Source of the DNA: CAWEYO01 sp963813315 | GTDB lineage: Bacteria; Pseudomonadota; Alphaproteobacteria; Rhizobiales; Rhizobiaceae | Assembly: GCA_963813315.1 (NCBI GenBank) | Contig: CAWEYO010000020.1 | Location: 62,001 to 126,000 of the forward strand | Direction of reading: 5' to 3' | Length of the DNA stretch: 64,000 bases | Shown here: positions 38,319-47,399 of the stretch, piece after piece | Numbering within the stretch: position 1 is the first letter of the stretch | Layout of the letters: each line of letters begins with the position of its first letter | The notes under the pieces: generated by a model | Seen by the model: only the letters and a program-made list of their open reading frames with translations | Databases searched by the model: none | What the model was told of the DNA's origin: nothing | Made by a program: the position numbers and the translations under genes

Positions 38319-40337
38319 TCAAAGCAGCTTGCGTTTTAGCGCCCTATCGAGTTCGACCGAATCGGTGATGACCGGCAGGCAGACTTGCCCGGTGCACAGC
38401 CAGGCACCTGCCGTGGACGTGTCGAAACGGACGCCACCTGGTAGGTTGGCGTCGGCAGCGTTCGAGCCGACGTCAAGGACGATGTCGACGCGGCGCGGAT
38501 CGGGATTGCGATTTGCGACGACCAGCAAGCTCGGGCGATCGGGCCGGGCGACGATCACCAGCTTTACCGGCATCAATGCTAGCGCGCAGGCGTTGAAGAT
38601 ACCCGCTTGGCCATGACGTTGATTGAGTGCGCGGCCAAACGCGGCCTCGGCGACCGCCCACGTCTTCTGCTGGAGAGCAGCGTCGCCGGTCGCGGTGGCG
38701 GTTCTGTGCATTGCTTCGATGATCAGGGCGGTCGCCGAGGGTGTCGCCTCGTCGACATCTCCTCGGATGCGCACCGGCACGTCCTGGCAGTCGGATGCGG
38801 TAAGGAAATATCCCGAACCGGTGTCGTCGCCGTACCATTTGTCGAGTACGGAGATGAGTTTAACAGCCCGTTCGCGGTAGGCGGTATGTCCGGTGGCTTC
38901 GTAGAGCGCGATGGCCGCATTGCACAATGCTGCATGGTCGCTGGCCAGTCCCGGAAATGATCTCCGCGATCCGAGGATAGAGTGTGGCAGCCGGTTATCA
39001 TGCGCGCCGGACTGGATGCAAAAGTCAAAAGCTTCCTCTGCGGCGACGATCCAGTCCCGGCGCTCAAAGGCCCGGCCGGCACCGGCGAGCGCGGTGATGG
39101 CAAGGCCGTTCCAGTCGACGAGCACCTTGTCGTCTCTGCCTGGGCGGGGCCGGCGGTCGCGGGCGGCGAGCACTCTTTCCCGCAGGGGCTTCAAGACGTC
39201 GTCCGGTATCGAGGCATCGTCCGAAGGCCGGTGGATGACCGGCTTGCCTTCCCAGCCATCGGGGGCCGCAAGGGCATACGCCGCGAAGAAAGCGTCGGCG
39301 TCGTCACCGAGAACGTCCGCCAGCTCCGATCGAGTCCATGTGTAGAAGAGTCCCTCCACTCCCTCGCTGTCGGCATCGAGGCTGGAGGCGAAGCCGCCGC
39401 CATCGACCCGCATTTCGCGCAGAAGCCAGGTGATGGTCTGTTCAATTCGATCCCGAAACGATCGATTGCCGCTTTCGGCTGACGCCCATGTGGCCAGCCG
39501 GATGAGTTGAGCGTTGTCGTAGAGCATTTTTTCGAAATGCGGGATCAGCCAAGAGGCGTCTGTAGAATAGCGGCTCAGGCCGCCCCCGATATGATCATAA
39601 ATTCCACCGTTCAACATGTGGCGCAGGCTGTTTGTGACCGCGTCGCGACAGGCGGCATTCCCAGTGGCGAGCCAATTGAGCCAAAGCGCTTCCATGAATG
39701 GTGCATTGGGGAATTTCGGTGCACCGCGCAGGCCGCCCTGCTCTCGGTCGATCATGGCGAGGATGCTGTCTGCAAGGGCAGTCAGGCTCTGCTGCTCGAT
39801 CTGGGAGGGAGCATGTGTGGCTGAAAGCTGGGCCCTTACGTGGTCAGTAAGAGCGATGGCGCTATGGTTAATGCTTTCTTTCTTTTCGTTCCATGCCTGA
39901 TCGATGGCCTCGAGAACCTGGTTGAAACCGGGTCGACCATAGCGCGCCTGTCTGGGAAAATAGGTTCCGCCCCAAAACGGGTTCCCTTCGGGTGTAAGGA
40001 ACATGGTGAGCGGCCAGCCCCCTGCTACGCCAGTCGCGTGGAGCGCGGCCATGTAGATCTGGTCTATATCGGGACGCTCCTCGCGGTCGACCTTGATATT
40101 CACAAAGAGCCGGTTCATGAGAACGGCGGTTTCCGGATCCTCGAAGCTCTCATGGGCCATGACATGACACCAATGGCATGCAGCGTATCCGACTGAAAGC
40201 AATATGGGCCGGTCAAGCTCCCGGGCCTCGGCAAGCAATTCCTGTGACCACGGTCGCCAATGAACGGGATTGTCCCGGTGCTGTTGCAGATAGGGGCTGG
40301 ACTCGTTGGCGAGCAAGTTTGCAGGTGGCAAGGGCAC
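38319..40337 (-). CDS. DUF255 thioredoxin-fold/glycoside-hydrolase-like protein (YyaL family)
   Basis: This 672-residue cytosolic protein begins with a thioredoxin-like DUF255 domain (residues 1-165): LLANESSPYLQQHRDNPVHW, then SVGYAACHWCHVMAHESFED with the CxxC-like CHWCH motif, and GGWPLTMFLTPEGNPFWGGT. The rest is an alpha/alpha toroid like a glycoside hydrolase (GGIYDHIGGGLSRYSTDASW; LDADSEGVEGLFYTW; DDKVLVDWNGLAITALAGAG). The biochemical function is unknown. GTG at 40337 was chosen since it starts just before the conserved domain. It is divergent from mnmE. Confidence 0.9.
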   Translation of the reverse strand: MPLPPANLLANESSPYLQQHRDNPVHWRPWSQELLAEARELDRPILLSVGYAACHWCHVMAHESFEDPETAVLMNRLFVNIKVDREERPDIDQIYMAALHATGVAGGWPLTMFLTPEGNPFWGGTYFPRQARYGRPGFNQVLEAIDQAWNEKKESINHSAIALTDHVRAQLSATHAPSQIEQQSLTALADSILAMIDREQGGLRGAPKFPNAPFMEALWLNWLATGNAACRDAVTNSLRHMLNGGIYDHIGGGLSRYSTDASWLIPHFEKMLYDNAQLIRLATWASAESGNRSFRDRIEQTITWLLREMRVDGGGFASSLDADSEGVEGLFYTWTRSELADVLGDDADAFFAAYALAAPDGWEGKPVIHRPSDDASIPDDVLKPLRERVLAARDRRPRPGRDDKVLVDWNGLAITALAGAGRAFERRDWIVAAEEAFDFCIQSGAHDNRLPHSILGSRRSFPGLASDHAALCNAAIALYEATGHTAYRERAVKLISVLDKWYGDDTGSGYFLTASDCQDVPVRIRGDVDEATPSATALIIEAMHRTATATGDAALQQKTWAVAEAAFGRALNQRHGQAGIFNACALALMPVKLVIVARPDRPSLLVVANRNPDPRRVDIVLDVGSNAADANLPGGVRFDTSTAGAWLCTGQVCLPVITDSVELDRALKRKLL

Positions 40338-40398
40338 AATCGCTGTCCCGGCGGTTGGACGAAAGAGTGAACCTAGGCCGGAGGCAGGGCAGGGGCAA

Positions 40399-41721
40399 AT
40401 GATATTCCGGGAATCCATCTATGCGCTTTCGAGCGGGCGACTGCCGGCAGGAGTTGCCGTTGTTCGCCTGTCTGGCCCTCACACGAGGTCGGCTCTGGAC
40501 GTCTTGACTGGATCAATACCGCCGCCGCGCGTGCTGCGGCGTTGCGCAATACGCGCAGGCAATGGCGGTGTGCTTGACCAGGGCCTTGCCGTTTTCTTTC
40601 CGGGACCGGCGAGCTTTACAGGGGAAGACTGCTGTGAACTCCATTTGCACGGTGGCCGCGCCGTGGTGGCGGCGGCGCTCGACGCCATTGGCCGGATCGA
40701 AGGCTTCAGGCACGCTGAGGCGGGCGAATTCAGCCGCCGCGCGTTTCTGAACGGCAAGATCGATCTTACGGGCGCTGAGGCGCTCGCGGATCTGGTTTCG
40801 GCGGAAACCGAGGCGCAGCGGCGGTTTGCACTGTTGAACGTGTCGGGGGCGCAGTGCGAGCTTTATGGGAAATGGCGAAGCCGGATCATCCATGCCCGCG
40901 CCATGATAGAGGCGGAGCTCGACTTTGCCGACCAGGACGATGTTCCCGGATCGGTGTCGAATGCGGTGTGGGCGGACGTGCGTGCGATGATAGCGGAGAT
41001 TCGCGGGCATGTTGCTTCCTACAGGCGGGCTGAGATCATTCGCGAAGGCTACAAGGTTGTCATTATCGGCCCGCCGAATGCAGGAAAGTCCAGCCTGCTG
41101 AACGCGCTCGCAGGTCGGGATGTTGCCATCGTGACAGATGAACCAGGAACGACACGGGATCTCGTGGAGGTCACGCTCGATCTCGACGGGATCAAGGTGA
41201 CGGTCATTGACACTGCCGGCATCAGGGAACAAGCCGGACGCGTTGAAGCAATTGGGATCGAGCGCGCGTTGCAGTCGGCCGAGTCTGCGGACTTTGTGCT
41301 GCAGCTGGAGGAGATAACGGCCCCAACGCACAGCCGCATCGTGGCGAGCGCGTCGAACTATCTGCGTGTTGGAACCAAGAGCGATTTGTTGAGCGGCGCT
41401 GGTGCTGCTGGAGCATACGATCTGGCGGTTTCAACCCGCACCGGGGCCGGGCTTTCGGAGCTGCTTGAAGCGATCAGCGAAAGGGCTGCGGCTGCTGCGG
41501 GCGGAATGGGGGAGGCGCTGCCGTCTCGGCTCCGGCATGTCGAATTGCTGCGACGATGCTGCGAGGAGCTCGAACGTGCGGTAGGGCAGCCGCCGTCTGC
41601 GCTTGAATTGAGCGCGGAGGATTTGCGGAAGGCGAGCGAAAGCCTTGGCCGGATCGTTGGCGCAGTCGACGTCGAGGATTTGCTTGATACGATTTTTTCG
41701 GCGTTCTGCATTGGCAAATGA
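40399..41721 (+). CDS. mnmE: tRNA uridine-5-carboxymethylaminomethyl synthesis GTPase MnmE
   Basis: MnmE with MnmG modifies U34 of certain tRNAs. The 440-residue protein has the folate-binding N-terminal domain (ESIYALSSGRLPAGVAVVRL), G1 loop IIGPPNAGKSSLLNALAGRD, the K-loop switch DEPGTTRDLVEVTLDLDG, G3 DTAGIRE, G4 TKSD, and the C-terminal CIGK box (Cys, one residue, Gly-Lys). ATG at 40399 is preceded by GGGGCAA. The TGA stop of the gene overlaps the first parS-like site. Confidence 0.97.
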   Translation: MIFRESIYALSSGRLPAGVAVVRLSGPHTRSALDVLTGSIPPPRVLRRCAIRAGNGGVLDQGLAVFFPGPASFTGEDCCELHLHGGRAVVAAALDAIGRIEGFRHAEAGEFSRRAFLNGKIDLTGAEALADLVSAETEAQRRFALLNVSGAQCELYGKWRSRIIHARAMIEAELDFADQDDVPGSVSNAVWADVRAMIAEIRGHVASYRRAEIIREGYKVVIIGPPNAGKSSLLNALAGRDVAIVTDEPGTTRDLVEVTLDLDGIKVTVIDTAGIREQAGRVEAIGIERALQSAESADFVLQLEEITAPTHSRIVASASNYLRVGTKSDLLSGAGAAGAYDLAVSTRTGAGLSELLEAISERAAAAAGGMGEALPSRLRHVELLRRCCEELERAVGQPPSALELSAEDLRKASESLGRIVGAVDVEDLLDTIFSAFCIGK

Positions 41722-41734
41722 TTCACGTGAAACA
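41719..41734. promoter_or_regulatory. parS: parS-like ParB site 1
   Basis: TGATTCACGTGAAACA differs from the parS consensus TGTTTCACGTGAAACA at one base (position 3). It overlaps the mnmE stop codon (TGA at 41719). Confidence 0.9.
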
Positions 41735-41755
41735 TCGCCGTTGAGGCTTTCACCC

Positions 41756-41771
41756 TGATTCACGTGAAACA
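41756..41771. promoter_or_regulatory. parS: parS-like ParB site 2
   Basis: TGATTCACGTGAAACA is an identical copy of site 1, 37 bases downstream of it, with one mismatch to the consensus. Confidence 0.9.
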
Positions 41772-41835
41772 TTGCGGTGCAGGCTCGTAAGAGATGAGCG
41801 TCCTCTTGAGTCCAAAAGGACGCGCGGCGCAGCGT
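41772..41835. repeat. Partial copy of the 100-bp repeat between parS sites 2 and 3
   Basis: The stretch GCGTCCTCTTGAGTCCAAAA followed by GGACGCGCGGCGCAGCG matches the second palindrome of the 47,411-47,910 unit, especially its last copy, which has the same CCAAAAGGACGCGCGGCGC run. It separates parS sites 2 and 3 by 64 bases. Confidence 0.65.
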
Positions 41836-41851
41836 TGTTTCACGTGAAACA
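41836..41851. promoter_or_regulatory. parS: parS site 3, perfect palindrome
   Basis: TGTTTCACGTGAAACA is an exact match to the 16-bp parS consensus bound by chromosomal ParB. It lies 84 bases before the mnmG start and is the strongest site of the cluster. Confidence 0.97.
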
Positions 41852-41934
41852 GTTCCTGGTGCTCTGCGCTGCCATTCTTGACTTCGAACAAGGATGGGCA
41901 CATGTGATCACGCAACTATGAGATGGAATATGTG

Positions 41935-43809
41935 ATGCGAGACAGCTTCGATGTTGTTGTCATCGGCGGCGGACATGCCGGATGCGAAGCAGCCTCAGCG
42001 GCGGCACGCGCGGGCGCGAAGGCTGCGCTGGTTACATTGGGCTTCGATACCATCGGTGCAATGTCCTGCAATCCGGCCATCGGCGGCCTGGGTAAGGGGC
42101 ACCTTGTGCGTGAAGTTGATGCCCTCGACGGCCTGATGGGCAGGATCGCAGACGCGGCGGGAATTCAGTTCCGGCTTCTCAATCGCCGCAAAGGTCCGGC
42201 GGTCCGTGGTCCGCGTACACAAGCTGACCGCAAGCTGTACAAGCGATGGATGCAGGATGCGATCCGCGCCCAGCCGGGTCTCGATGTCATCATCGGGGAA
42301 ACTGTGGACATCGACCTTCAGGACGGTCGCGTGTGCGGGGTGCGGTTGGCCGACGGGCGGGCGATAGCATGCGGCGCAGTTGTGCTCACCACGGGGACAT
42401 TCCTTCGAGGGCTGATCCATATCGGTGATCGGAAGATCCGAGCCGGCCGTATCAACGAAAAGGCATCCTTCGGGCTTTCGGAGACAATGACGCGTGCTGG
42501 CTTCCGTCTCGGGCGACTGAAGACCGGCACCCCTCCGAGGCTTGACGGGCGCAGCATCGATTGGGGTGCCCTTGAGATGCAGGCGGCGGACGAACATCCG
42601 GTCCTGTTTTCGCTTATGAGCGACAGGGTCGCCAACCCGCAGATCGAATGCGGAATCACGCGGACAACCTCGGCGACCCACGCCGTTGTCAGGGAGAATC
42701 TCAGGCGCTCGGCCATGTATTCAGGATCGATCGAAGGTATCGGGCCGCGCTACTGCCCCTCGATCGAGGACAAGATCGTCAAATTCGGCGATCGTGAAGG
42801 TCACCAGATCTTTCTGGAACCGGAAGGGCTGGACGATGACACGGTTTATCCGAACGGCATATCGACGTCGCTGCCGGAAGATGTCCAACGGGCCATGCTG
42901 AAGACGATCCCCGGACTGGAGCGGGCGACCATGACCCAGCCGGGGTATGCGATCGAGTACGATCACGTGGATCCGCGCGAGCTCGAGGCGACGCTCGAGA
43001 CACGACGTGTGCAAGGTCTCTTCCTGGCGGGGCAAATCAACGGCACCACCGGATACGAGGAAGCAGCGGCGCAAGGAATTGTGGCCGGACTGAACGCCGC
43101 ACGGAAGGCGTCGGGCGCGGACGGTGTCGTGCTTGGGCGGAGCGAGGCCTATATCGGCGTGATGATCGACGATCTGGTGAATCGGGGTGTCAGCGAGCCT
43201 TACCGGATGTTTACGTCCAGGGCAGAGTTTCGCCTGTCACTGCGCGCGGACAATGCCGACGAGCGACTCACTCCAATGGCAATGCAACTCGGCATTGTGT
43301 CGAAGGAACGTGCTACCCGCTTCTCACTGACTGGGGCGAGGCTTGACCGGGCGCGGGAAGTGGCGAAATCTTTGGCGCTCACTCCTAACGAGGCGATAGG
43401 CTACGGGCTCGAGGTTAATCGTGACGGCATTCGGCGATCGGCTTATGAATTGCTGGCGTATCCTGGCATCGACGTCGAGCGGCTTGCCCGTGTATGGCCG
43501 GAGTTGAGTGCGCTGGACCATAAGACTGTGGACGCACTCGAAACGGAAGCGCGCTACGCCGTTTATCTGGATCGCCAGCAGGCGGATGTGGCGCAGATGC
43601 GCGTCGAGGAGGCAAGGCTCATACCCGATGGTATCGATTTCGCGGATGTTCCGGGTCTTTCAAATGAACTCAAGCAGAAGATACACAATCGACGGCCGCG
43701 CTCGGTCGCCGAGGCGCAGCGTATCGATGGCATGACGCCTGCCGCGTTGGCCATCATAGTGGCGCGGATTCGCCATTTTGAAAGCGTAGACCGCCGCGGT
43801 GCAGCGTGA
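41935..43809 (+). CDS. mnmG: tRNA uridine-5-carboxymethylaminomethyl modification enzyme MnmG
   Basis: MnmG is the FAD-dependent partner of MnmE. The protein has about 624 residues: VVVIGGGHAGCEAASAAARA (FAD fold), GAMSCNPAIGGLGKGHLVRE with a catalytic Cys, GPRTQADRKLYKRWMQ, RLKTGTPPRLDGRSIDWG, and GLFLAGQINGTTGYEEAAAQ. The C-terminal domain that binds MnmE is complete. ATG at 41935 (MRDSFDVV) is my choice; an in-frame ATG at 41923 adds four residues. The stop overlaps rsmG (GTGA). Confidence 0.97.
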   Translation: MRDSFDVVVIGGGHAGCEAASAAARAGAKAALVTLGFDTIGAMSCNPAIGGLGKGHLVREVDALDGLMGRIADAAGIQFRLLNRRKGPAVRGPRTQADRKLYKRWMQDAIRAQPGLDVIIGETVDIDLQDGRVCGVRLADGRAIACGAVVLTTGTFLRGLIHIGDRKIRAGRINEKASFGLSETMTRAGFRLGRLKTGTPPRLDGRSIDWGALEMQAADEHPVLFSLMSDRVANPQIECGITRTTSATHAVVRENLRRSAMYSGSIEGIGPRYCPSIEDKIVKFGDREGHQIFLEPEGLDDDTVYPNGISTSLPEDVQRAMLKTIPGLERATMTQPGYAIEYDHVDPRELEATLETRRVQGLFLAGQINGTTGYEEAAAQGIVAGLNAARKASGADGVVLGRSEAYIGVMIDDLVNRGVSEPYRMFTSRAEFRLSLRADNADERLTPMAMQLGIVSKERATRFSLTGARLDRAREVAKSLALTPNEAIGYGLEVNRDGIRRSAYELLAYPGIDVERLARVWPELSALDHKTVDALETEARYAVYLDRQQADVAQMRVEEARLIPDGIDFADVPGLSNELKQKIHNRRPRSVAEAQRIDGMTPAALAIIVARIRHFESVDRRGAA

Positions 43810-44492
43810 TTGCGAAATCCTTCGAGGTCCTGCAGGAGGCAGCCGGGCAGGTTTCACGTGAAACATTCGAGCGGATTCTGTCGTTTGAGCAACAATTTCT
43901 GAAGTGGGCAGCGCGAATCAACCTGTCAGCCTCGTCGACGCTCGGCGAGACGTGGAGCCGCCACATTCTGGACAGCGCGCAACTTGCCCGTATCGCGCCG
44001 GCAGCGAAGCGATGGCTCGACGTTGGATCCGGCGGCGGCTTTCCCGGTGCAATCATTGCATTCCTGCTGATGGAGCGCGACGGCGCCTGCATCGATCTCG
44101 TCGAAAGCAACCGAAAAAAGGCAGCGTTCCTGCAAGCAACGCTTGGCCAGCTCAAGGCGCCGGCGCGCATACACGCCCGGCGAATCGAGGACTGCCACAC
44201 CGTCATAGCGGCACCCGAAGTCATGACCGCCCGTGCCTTGGCCCCGTTGCCGAATCTGCTTGCGTTGAGTTCACCGTGGCTCTGCGCCGGTGCAGTGGGC
44301 CTTTTTCACAAAGGCCGGGATTACCGGGCGGAGGTCAAAGAAAGCGTTCAACACTGGTCGTTCGATCTGGTAGAACACCGAAGCATCGTCGATCCGGATA
44401 GCGTGGTGTTGGAGATTCGCAATCTTCAAGCCCGAAGCCGGTCGCGGGAGACATCCGCAGTGCGACAAAGCGGCCAAAAAGATCGACCATGA
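43806..44492 (+). CDS. rsmG: 16S rRNA (guanine-527-N7) methyltransferase
   Basis: RsmG methylates G527 of 16S rRNA with SAM. The 228-residue protein shows LLKWAARINLS-like FLKWAARINLSASSTLGETW, RHILDSAQLARIAP, the SAM loop WLDVGSGGGFPGAIIAF, and ARALAPLPNLLALSSPWL. GTG at 43806 overlaps the mnmG stop. Codons for residues 16-20 (VSRET) coincide with a parS-like site at 43,850-43,865, so this stretch is under two constraints. Confidence 0.95.
   Translation: MIAKSFEVLQEAAGQVSRETFERILSFEQQFLKWAARINLSASSTLGETWSRHILDSAQLARIAPAAKRWLDVGSGGGFPGAIIAFLLMERDGACIDLVESNRKKAAFLQATLGQLKAPARIHARRIEDCHTVIAAPEVMTARALAPLPNLLALSSPWLCAGAVGLFHKGRDYRAEVKESVQHWSFDLVEHRSIVDPDSVVLEIRNLQARSRSRETSAVRQSGQKDRP
43850..43865. 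promoter_or_regulatory. parS: parS-like ParB site 4, inside rsmG
   Basis: GGTTTCACGTGAAACA matches the consensus at 15 of 16 bases (first base differs). It lies within the rsmG coding sequence and encodes Val-Ser-Arg-Glu-Thr. It is about 2 kb from the mnmE-mnmG cluster and 0.6 kb before parA. Confidence 0.92.
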
Positions 44493-45286
44493 AGCACGCA
44501 CAACGCATCATCACCGTAGCCAACCAGAAGGGCGGAGTCGGCAAGACGACCACGGCGATCAACCTGGCCACCGCTCTGGCAGCGATCGGCGAGCGCGTGC
44601 TCATTATCGACCTTGACCCGCAAGGCAATGCGAGCACAGGCTTAGGCATCGATCGCCACGACCGGACGGTATCCTCCTACGACGTCTTGACGGGCGAAAT
44701 GACGATCGGCGCCGCCTGCATACCGACTGCGGTGCCCGGACTTTCGATCGTTCCATCGACGCTTGACCTCCTCGGTGTAGAAATGGAAATAGCGGCGGCG
44801 CCCGACCGCGTGCTTCGGCTTCGCAAGGCGCTCGATGCCAACACAGCAAAGGAAGCCAACTTCTCCTACGTCCTTATCGATTGCCCGCCCTCGCTCAACC
44901 TCCTGACTTTGAACTCGATGGCGGCGGCAGATTCGGTCCTGGTTCCGTTGCAATGCGAGTTCTTCGCCCTGGAGGGCCTCAGCCAGCTTCTGGAGACGGT
45001 GGAACAGGTGCGGCGAACGATCAACCCGTCGCTGACCATCCAGGGGATTGTGCTGACCATGTTCGACGGCCGCAATAACCTTGCCAACCAGGTGGTGGAC
45101 GATGTTCGCTCTCACATGGGCGACAAGGTGTATGAAACGGTCATTCCCCGCAACGTGCGGGTGTCCGAGGCGCCATCCTACGGCAAACCGGCGATATTGT
45201 ACGACCTGCACTGTGCCGGCAGCCAGGCTTATCTGCAATTGGCGTCCGAGGTCATCCGCCGCGAGAGGCGGTTGCAGGCAGCGTAA
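44489..45286 (+). CDS. parA: Chromosome partitioning ATPase ParA
   Basis: ParA is the DNA-binding Walker ATPase that moves ParB-parS complexes to the cell pole. The 265-residue protein begins MKHAQRIITVANQKGGVGKT with the deviant Walker A (KGGVGKTT), then LIIDLDPQGNASTGLGI, DYVLI-like YVLIDCPPSLNLLTLNSM and LVPLQCEFFALEGLSQLLET. ATG overlaps the rsmG stop (ATGA); parB follows 36 bases later. Confidence 0.98.
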   Translation: MKHAQRIITVANQKGGVGKTTTAINLATALAAIGERVLIIDLDPQGNASTGLGIDRHDRTVSSYDVLTGEMTIGAACIPTAVPGLSIVPSTLDLLGVEMEIAAAPDRVLRLRKALDANTAKEANFSYVLIDCPPSLNLLTLNSMAAADSVLVPLQCEFFALEGLSQLLETVEQVRRTINPSLTIQGIVLTMFDGRNNLANQVVDDVRSHMGDKVYETVIPRNVRVSEAPSYGKPAILYDLHCAGSQAYLQLASEVIRRERRLQAA

Positions 45287-45322
45287 ATAAACAATTCGAT
45301 AGCGAAACGATCCGGAAGAACA

Positions 45323-46198
45323 ATGAGCGACGAACTGTCAAAGAAGCGGCTGGGGCGCGGACTTGCCGCATTGATCGGAGAAATGGACAGACCGGCTGAA
45401 CCGGATCAGCGGCCGGTGAGCGCCGACGGCCGCGTCCCCATCGAATTCGTGATGCCCAATCCGAGAAATCCGCGCCGCAACTTTCCCGACAGCGATTTGG
45501 CTGATCTGGCACAATCGATCCGTGAGCACGGGGTCGTTCAGCCTGTCGTCGTGCGTCGGGCATCGCAAGCTGGCCGATATGAGATCATCGCGGGCGAAAG
45601 ACGATGGCGCGCGGCCCAGCGGGCAGGCCTCATCGAACTGCCGGTGATCATCCGCGACGTGGACGATCGGGTGGCGCTGGAGCTGGCCATCATAGAGAAC
45701 GTGCAGCGAACCGACCTCAATCCGGTCGAGGAGGCGCTCGGCTATCAGCAGCTTATGGAAGAGCACCACTACACGCAGGCGGACCTCGGGCAGGTGATCG
45801 GCAAAAGCCGCAGCCATGTGGCCAACACGCTTCGTCTGCTCAAGCTCCCCGAGGAGGTTCGCGACCTGCTCGTCAATGGCGAACTTTCGGCCGGGCACGC
45901 GCGCGCCCTCGTGACCGCCGAGGAGCCGGCCGGCCTGGCTAGACGAATCGTGGAAGAAGGACTTTCCGTTCGTCAAGTGGAAGTGCTGGCACAGCTTCCA
46001 GCAGCTAGCGAGGCCACGGGCTCGCGGGCCGCATCGCCCGCCGGGAAGGATCCCGATACACTTGCGTTGGAGAAGCTGCTCACTGATACGACAGGACTTC
46101 GGGTCGCCATCAACCACAGGGAAAAGGGCGGCGAAGTGCGGATTGCTTACCGCACACTCGATCAGCTGGACGAATTATGCCGCCGACTAAAGACATGA
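45323..46198 (+). CDS. parB: Chromosome partitioning protein ParB
   Basis: ParB binds parS, loads CTP and spreads as a clamp. The 291-residue protein has KKRLGRGLAALIGEMD, the C-motif region YEIIAGERRWRAAQRAGLIE (GERRxR, CTP binding), IIENVQRTDLNPVEEALGYQ, the helix-turn-helix TQADLGQVIGKSRSHVANTL, and a C-terminal dimerisation region ending LDELCRRLKT. It is co-transcribed with parA. Confidence 0.98.
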   Translation: MSDELSKKRLGRGLAALIGEMDRPAEPDQRPVSADGRVPIEFVMPNPRNPRRNFPDSDLADLAQSIREHGVVQPVVVRRASQAGRYEIIAGERRWRAAQRAGLIELPVIIRDVDDRVALELAIIENVQRTDLNPVEEALGYQQLMEEHHYTQADLGQVIGKSRSHVANTLRLLKLPEEVRDLLVNGELSAGHARALVTAEEPAGLARRIVEEGLSVRQVEVLAQLPAASEATGSRAASPAGKDPDTLALEKLLTDTTGLRVAINHREKGGEVRIAYRTLDQLDELCRRLKT

Positions 46199-46235
46199 GT
46201 TCTAGAGAACCAGCATGAAGATGCTTGGACGCAAA

Positions 46236-46340
46236 TGTTAGAGCGGCGGACGCTTTTGCGGAATCAGCGCTGCCGCTCTATCTCTTTGTTTGAGCATCGG
46301 ATTTTCCAGAAACCGGTTCCCACTTTCGGGTCCGATGCTC
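46236..46340 (+). repeat. Palindromic element, family B, full copy
   Basis: A roughly 105-bp element with two inverted repeats: AGCGGCGGACGC...GCTGCCGCT, then a linker CTATCTCTTTGTTTGAG, then GCATCGGATTTTCC...GGGTCCGATGC. It lies between parB and holA, which converge, and ends 4 bases before the holA stop. Other copies: 34,028 (part), 50,515 (inverted), 56,235 (part) and 61,126. Confidence 0.82.
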
Positions 46341-46343
46341 GTG

Positions 46344-47399
46344 CTATCGATTTCCATGGCGCGACCTTGCGCTCTCGACAACGATCGCAAGGAGTGCATA
46401 GCGCGCGATCGGTTCCGCAAGATCGGACCGCTTGCGTGCCTGAAGCACAGCATTTTGCAGGGCACCAAGGGCGCGAACGATAGATTGCCCATTCCAGGTC
46501 GTGAGCGCGTTTTCGATAGTCTTGCGGCGACCGAAGAATATCGGCGGGCGGGCAGACGCCACGACCGACGTGGCGCTGCTCCCGCTCTCTATGGCCGCCC
46601 GCATCAGTTGCAGCGCCTGGAACTGGCGGAGCGCCGATGCAAGCACTTGGCCGGCAGCCTGATTGCTGCTGGCACACAGCCGGGAGAAAGCGCGGTCGAA
46701 CCCTGTCATGTCACCCTCGAGCGCGGCGTCGATGATGTCATCGATCGACAGACCCGACACGTCGCCGGCCAGGAGTTTCACGTCGTCTAGCGTGACCTGC
46801 GCTCGGCCGGCTGCATAGAGCACGAGCTTTTCCAGCTCGCCGCGTGAGGCAAGACGGTCGCCGCCAAGACTGCGTTTGAGAGCCTGCCTGGCTTCCAGGC
46901 CAATCATAAGGCCCGCTTTCTGCAACTCCTCGTCAATCAAGCTGTCGACCGCCCGCCCGTCGTCGGCGTAACAGGGCAGGGCCATCGCATGTTCGGACGC
47001 CTCCACGATTGTGCGTAGGGGAGCGCCCTTTTTCAGGTCGCCCGCTTCGACCAGGATGACGGCATCAAGCGGTGGCTGGCCCGAGAGGATTTTCACATCC
47101 TCGGCCAATGCCTTTTGCGCGCCTGCGTTGCGTACCCAGATCAGCCGGGAATCGGAAAACATAGGCACAGTGCGGGCTTCGTCGATGAGCCGCCCGGGTG
47201 TCTGCTCGATTTCCGTTGCCTCGAGACGAACGACGGAGAAGGGATCGTCAGCGGCAAGACCGGTCGACGCAACAACCCGTCGCGCCCGTTCGGAGACCAG
47301 GCCGCGGTCTGGCCCGTAAAGCAGGACGACGCGTTTTCCTGGGTCGCGGCGCAGCAGCCATGCGTCGACCTCATGTGCTTTCTTTTGCGCCATGACCAT
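46344..47399 (-). CDS. holA: DNA polymerase III delta subunit
   Basis: HolA opens the sliding clamp in the clamp loader. The protein has about 351 residues: KKAHEVDAWLLRRDPGKRVV, LYGPDRGLVSERARRVV, a segment LIWVRNAGAQKALAEDV, LASRGELEKLVLYAAGRAQV and LSIDDIIDAALEGD, typical of the rhizobial subunit. I chose ATG at 47399 (MVMAQKK); ATGs at 47393 and 47411 are also possible, and the reading frame stays open upstream through the 100-bp repeats. It converges on parB. Confidence 0.92.
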   Translation of the reverse strand: MVMAQKKAHEVDAWLLRRDPGKRVVLLYGPDRGLVSERARRVVASTGLAADDPFSVVRLEATEIEQTPGRLIDEARTVPMFSDSRLIWVRNAGAQKALAEDVKILSGQPPLDAVILVEAGDLKKGAPLRTIVEASEHAMALPCYADDGRAVDSLIDEELQKAGLMIGLEARQALKRSLGGDRLASRGELEKLVLYAAGRAQVTLDDVKLLAGDVSGLSIDDIIDAALEGDMTGFDRAFSRLCASSNQAAGQVLASALRQFQALQLMRAAIESGSSATSVVASARPPIFFGRRKTIENALTTWNGQSIVRALGALQNAVLQARKRSDLAEPIARYALLAIVVESARSRHGNR

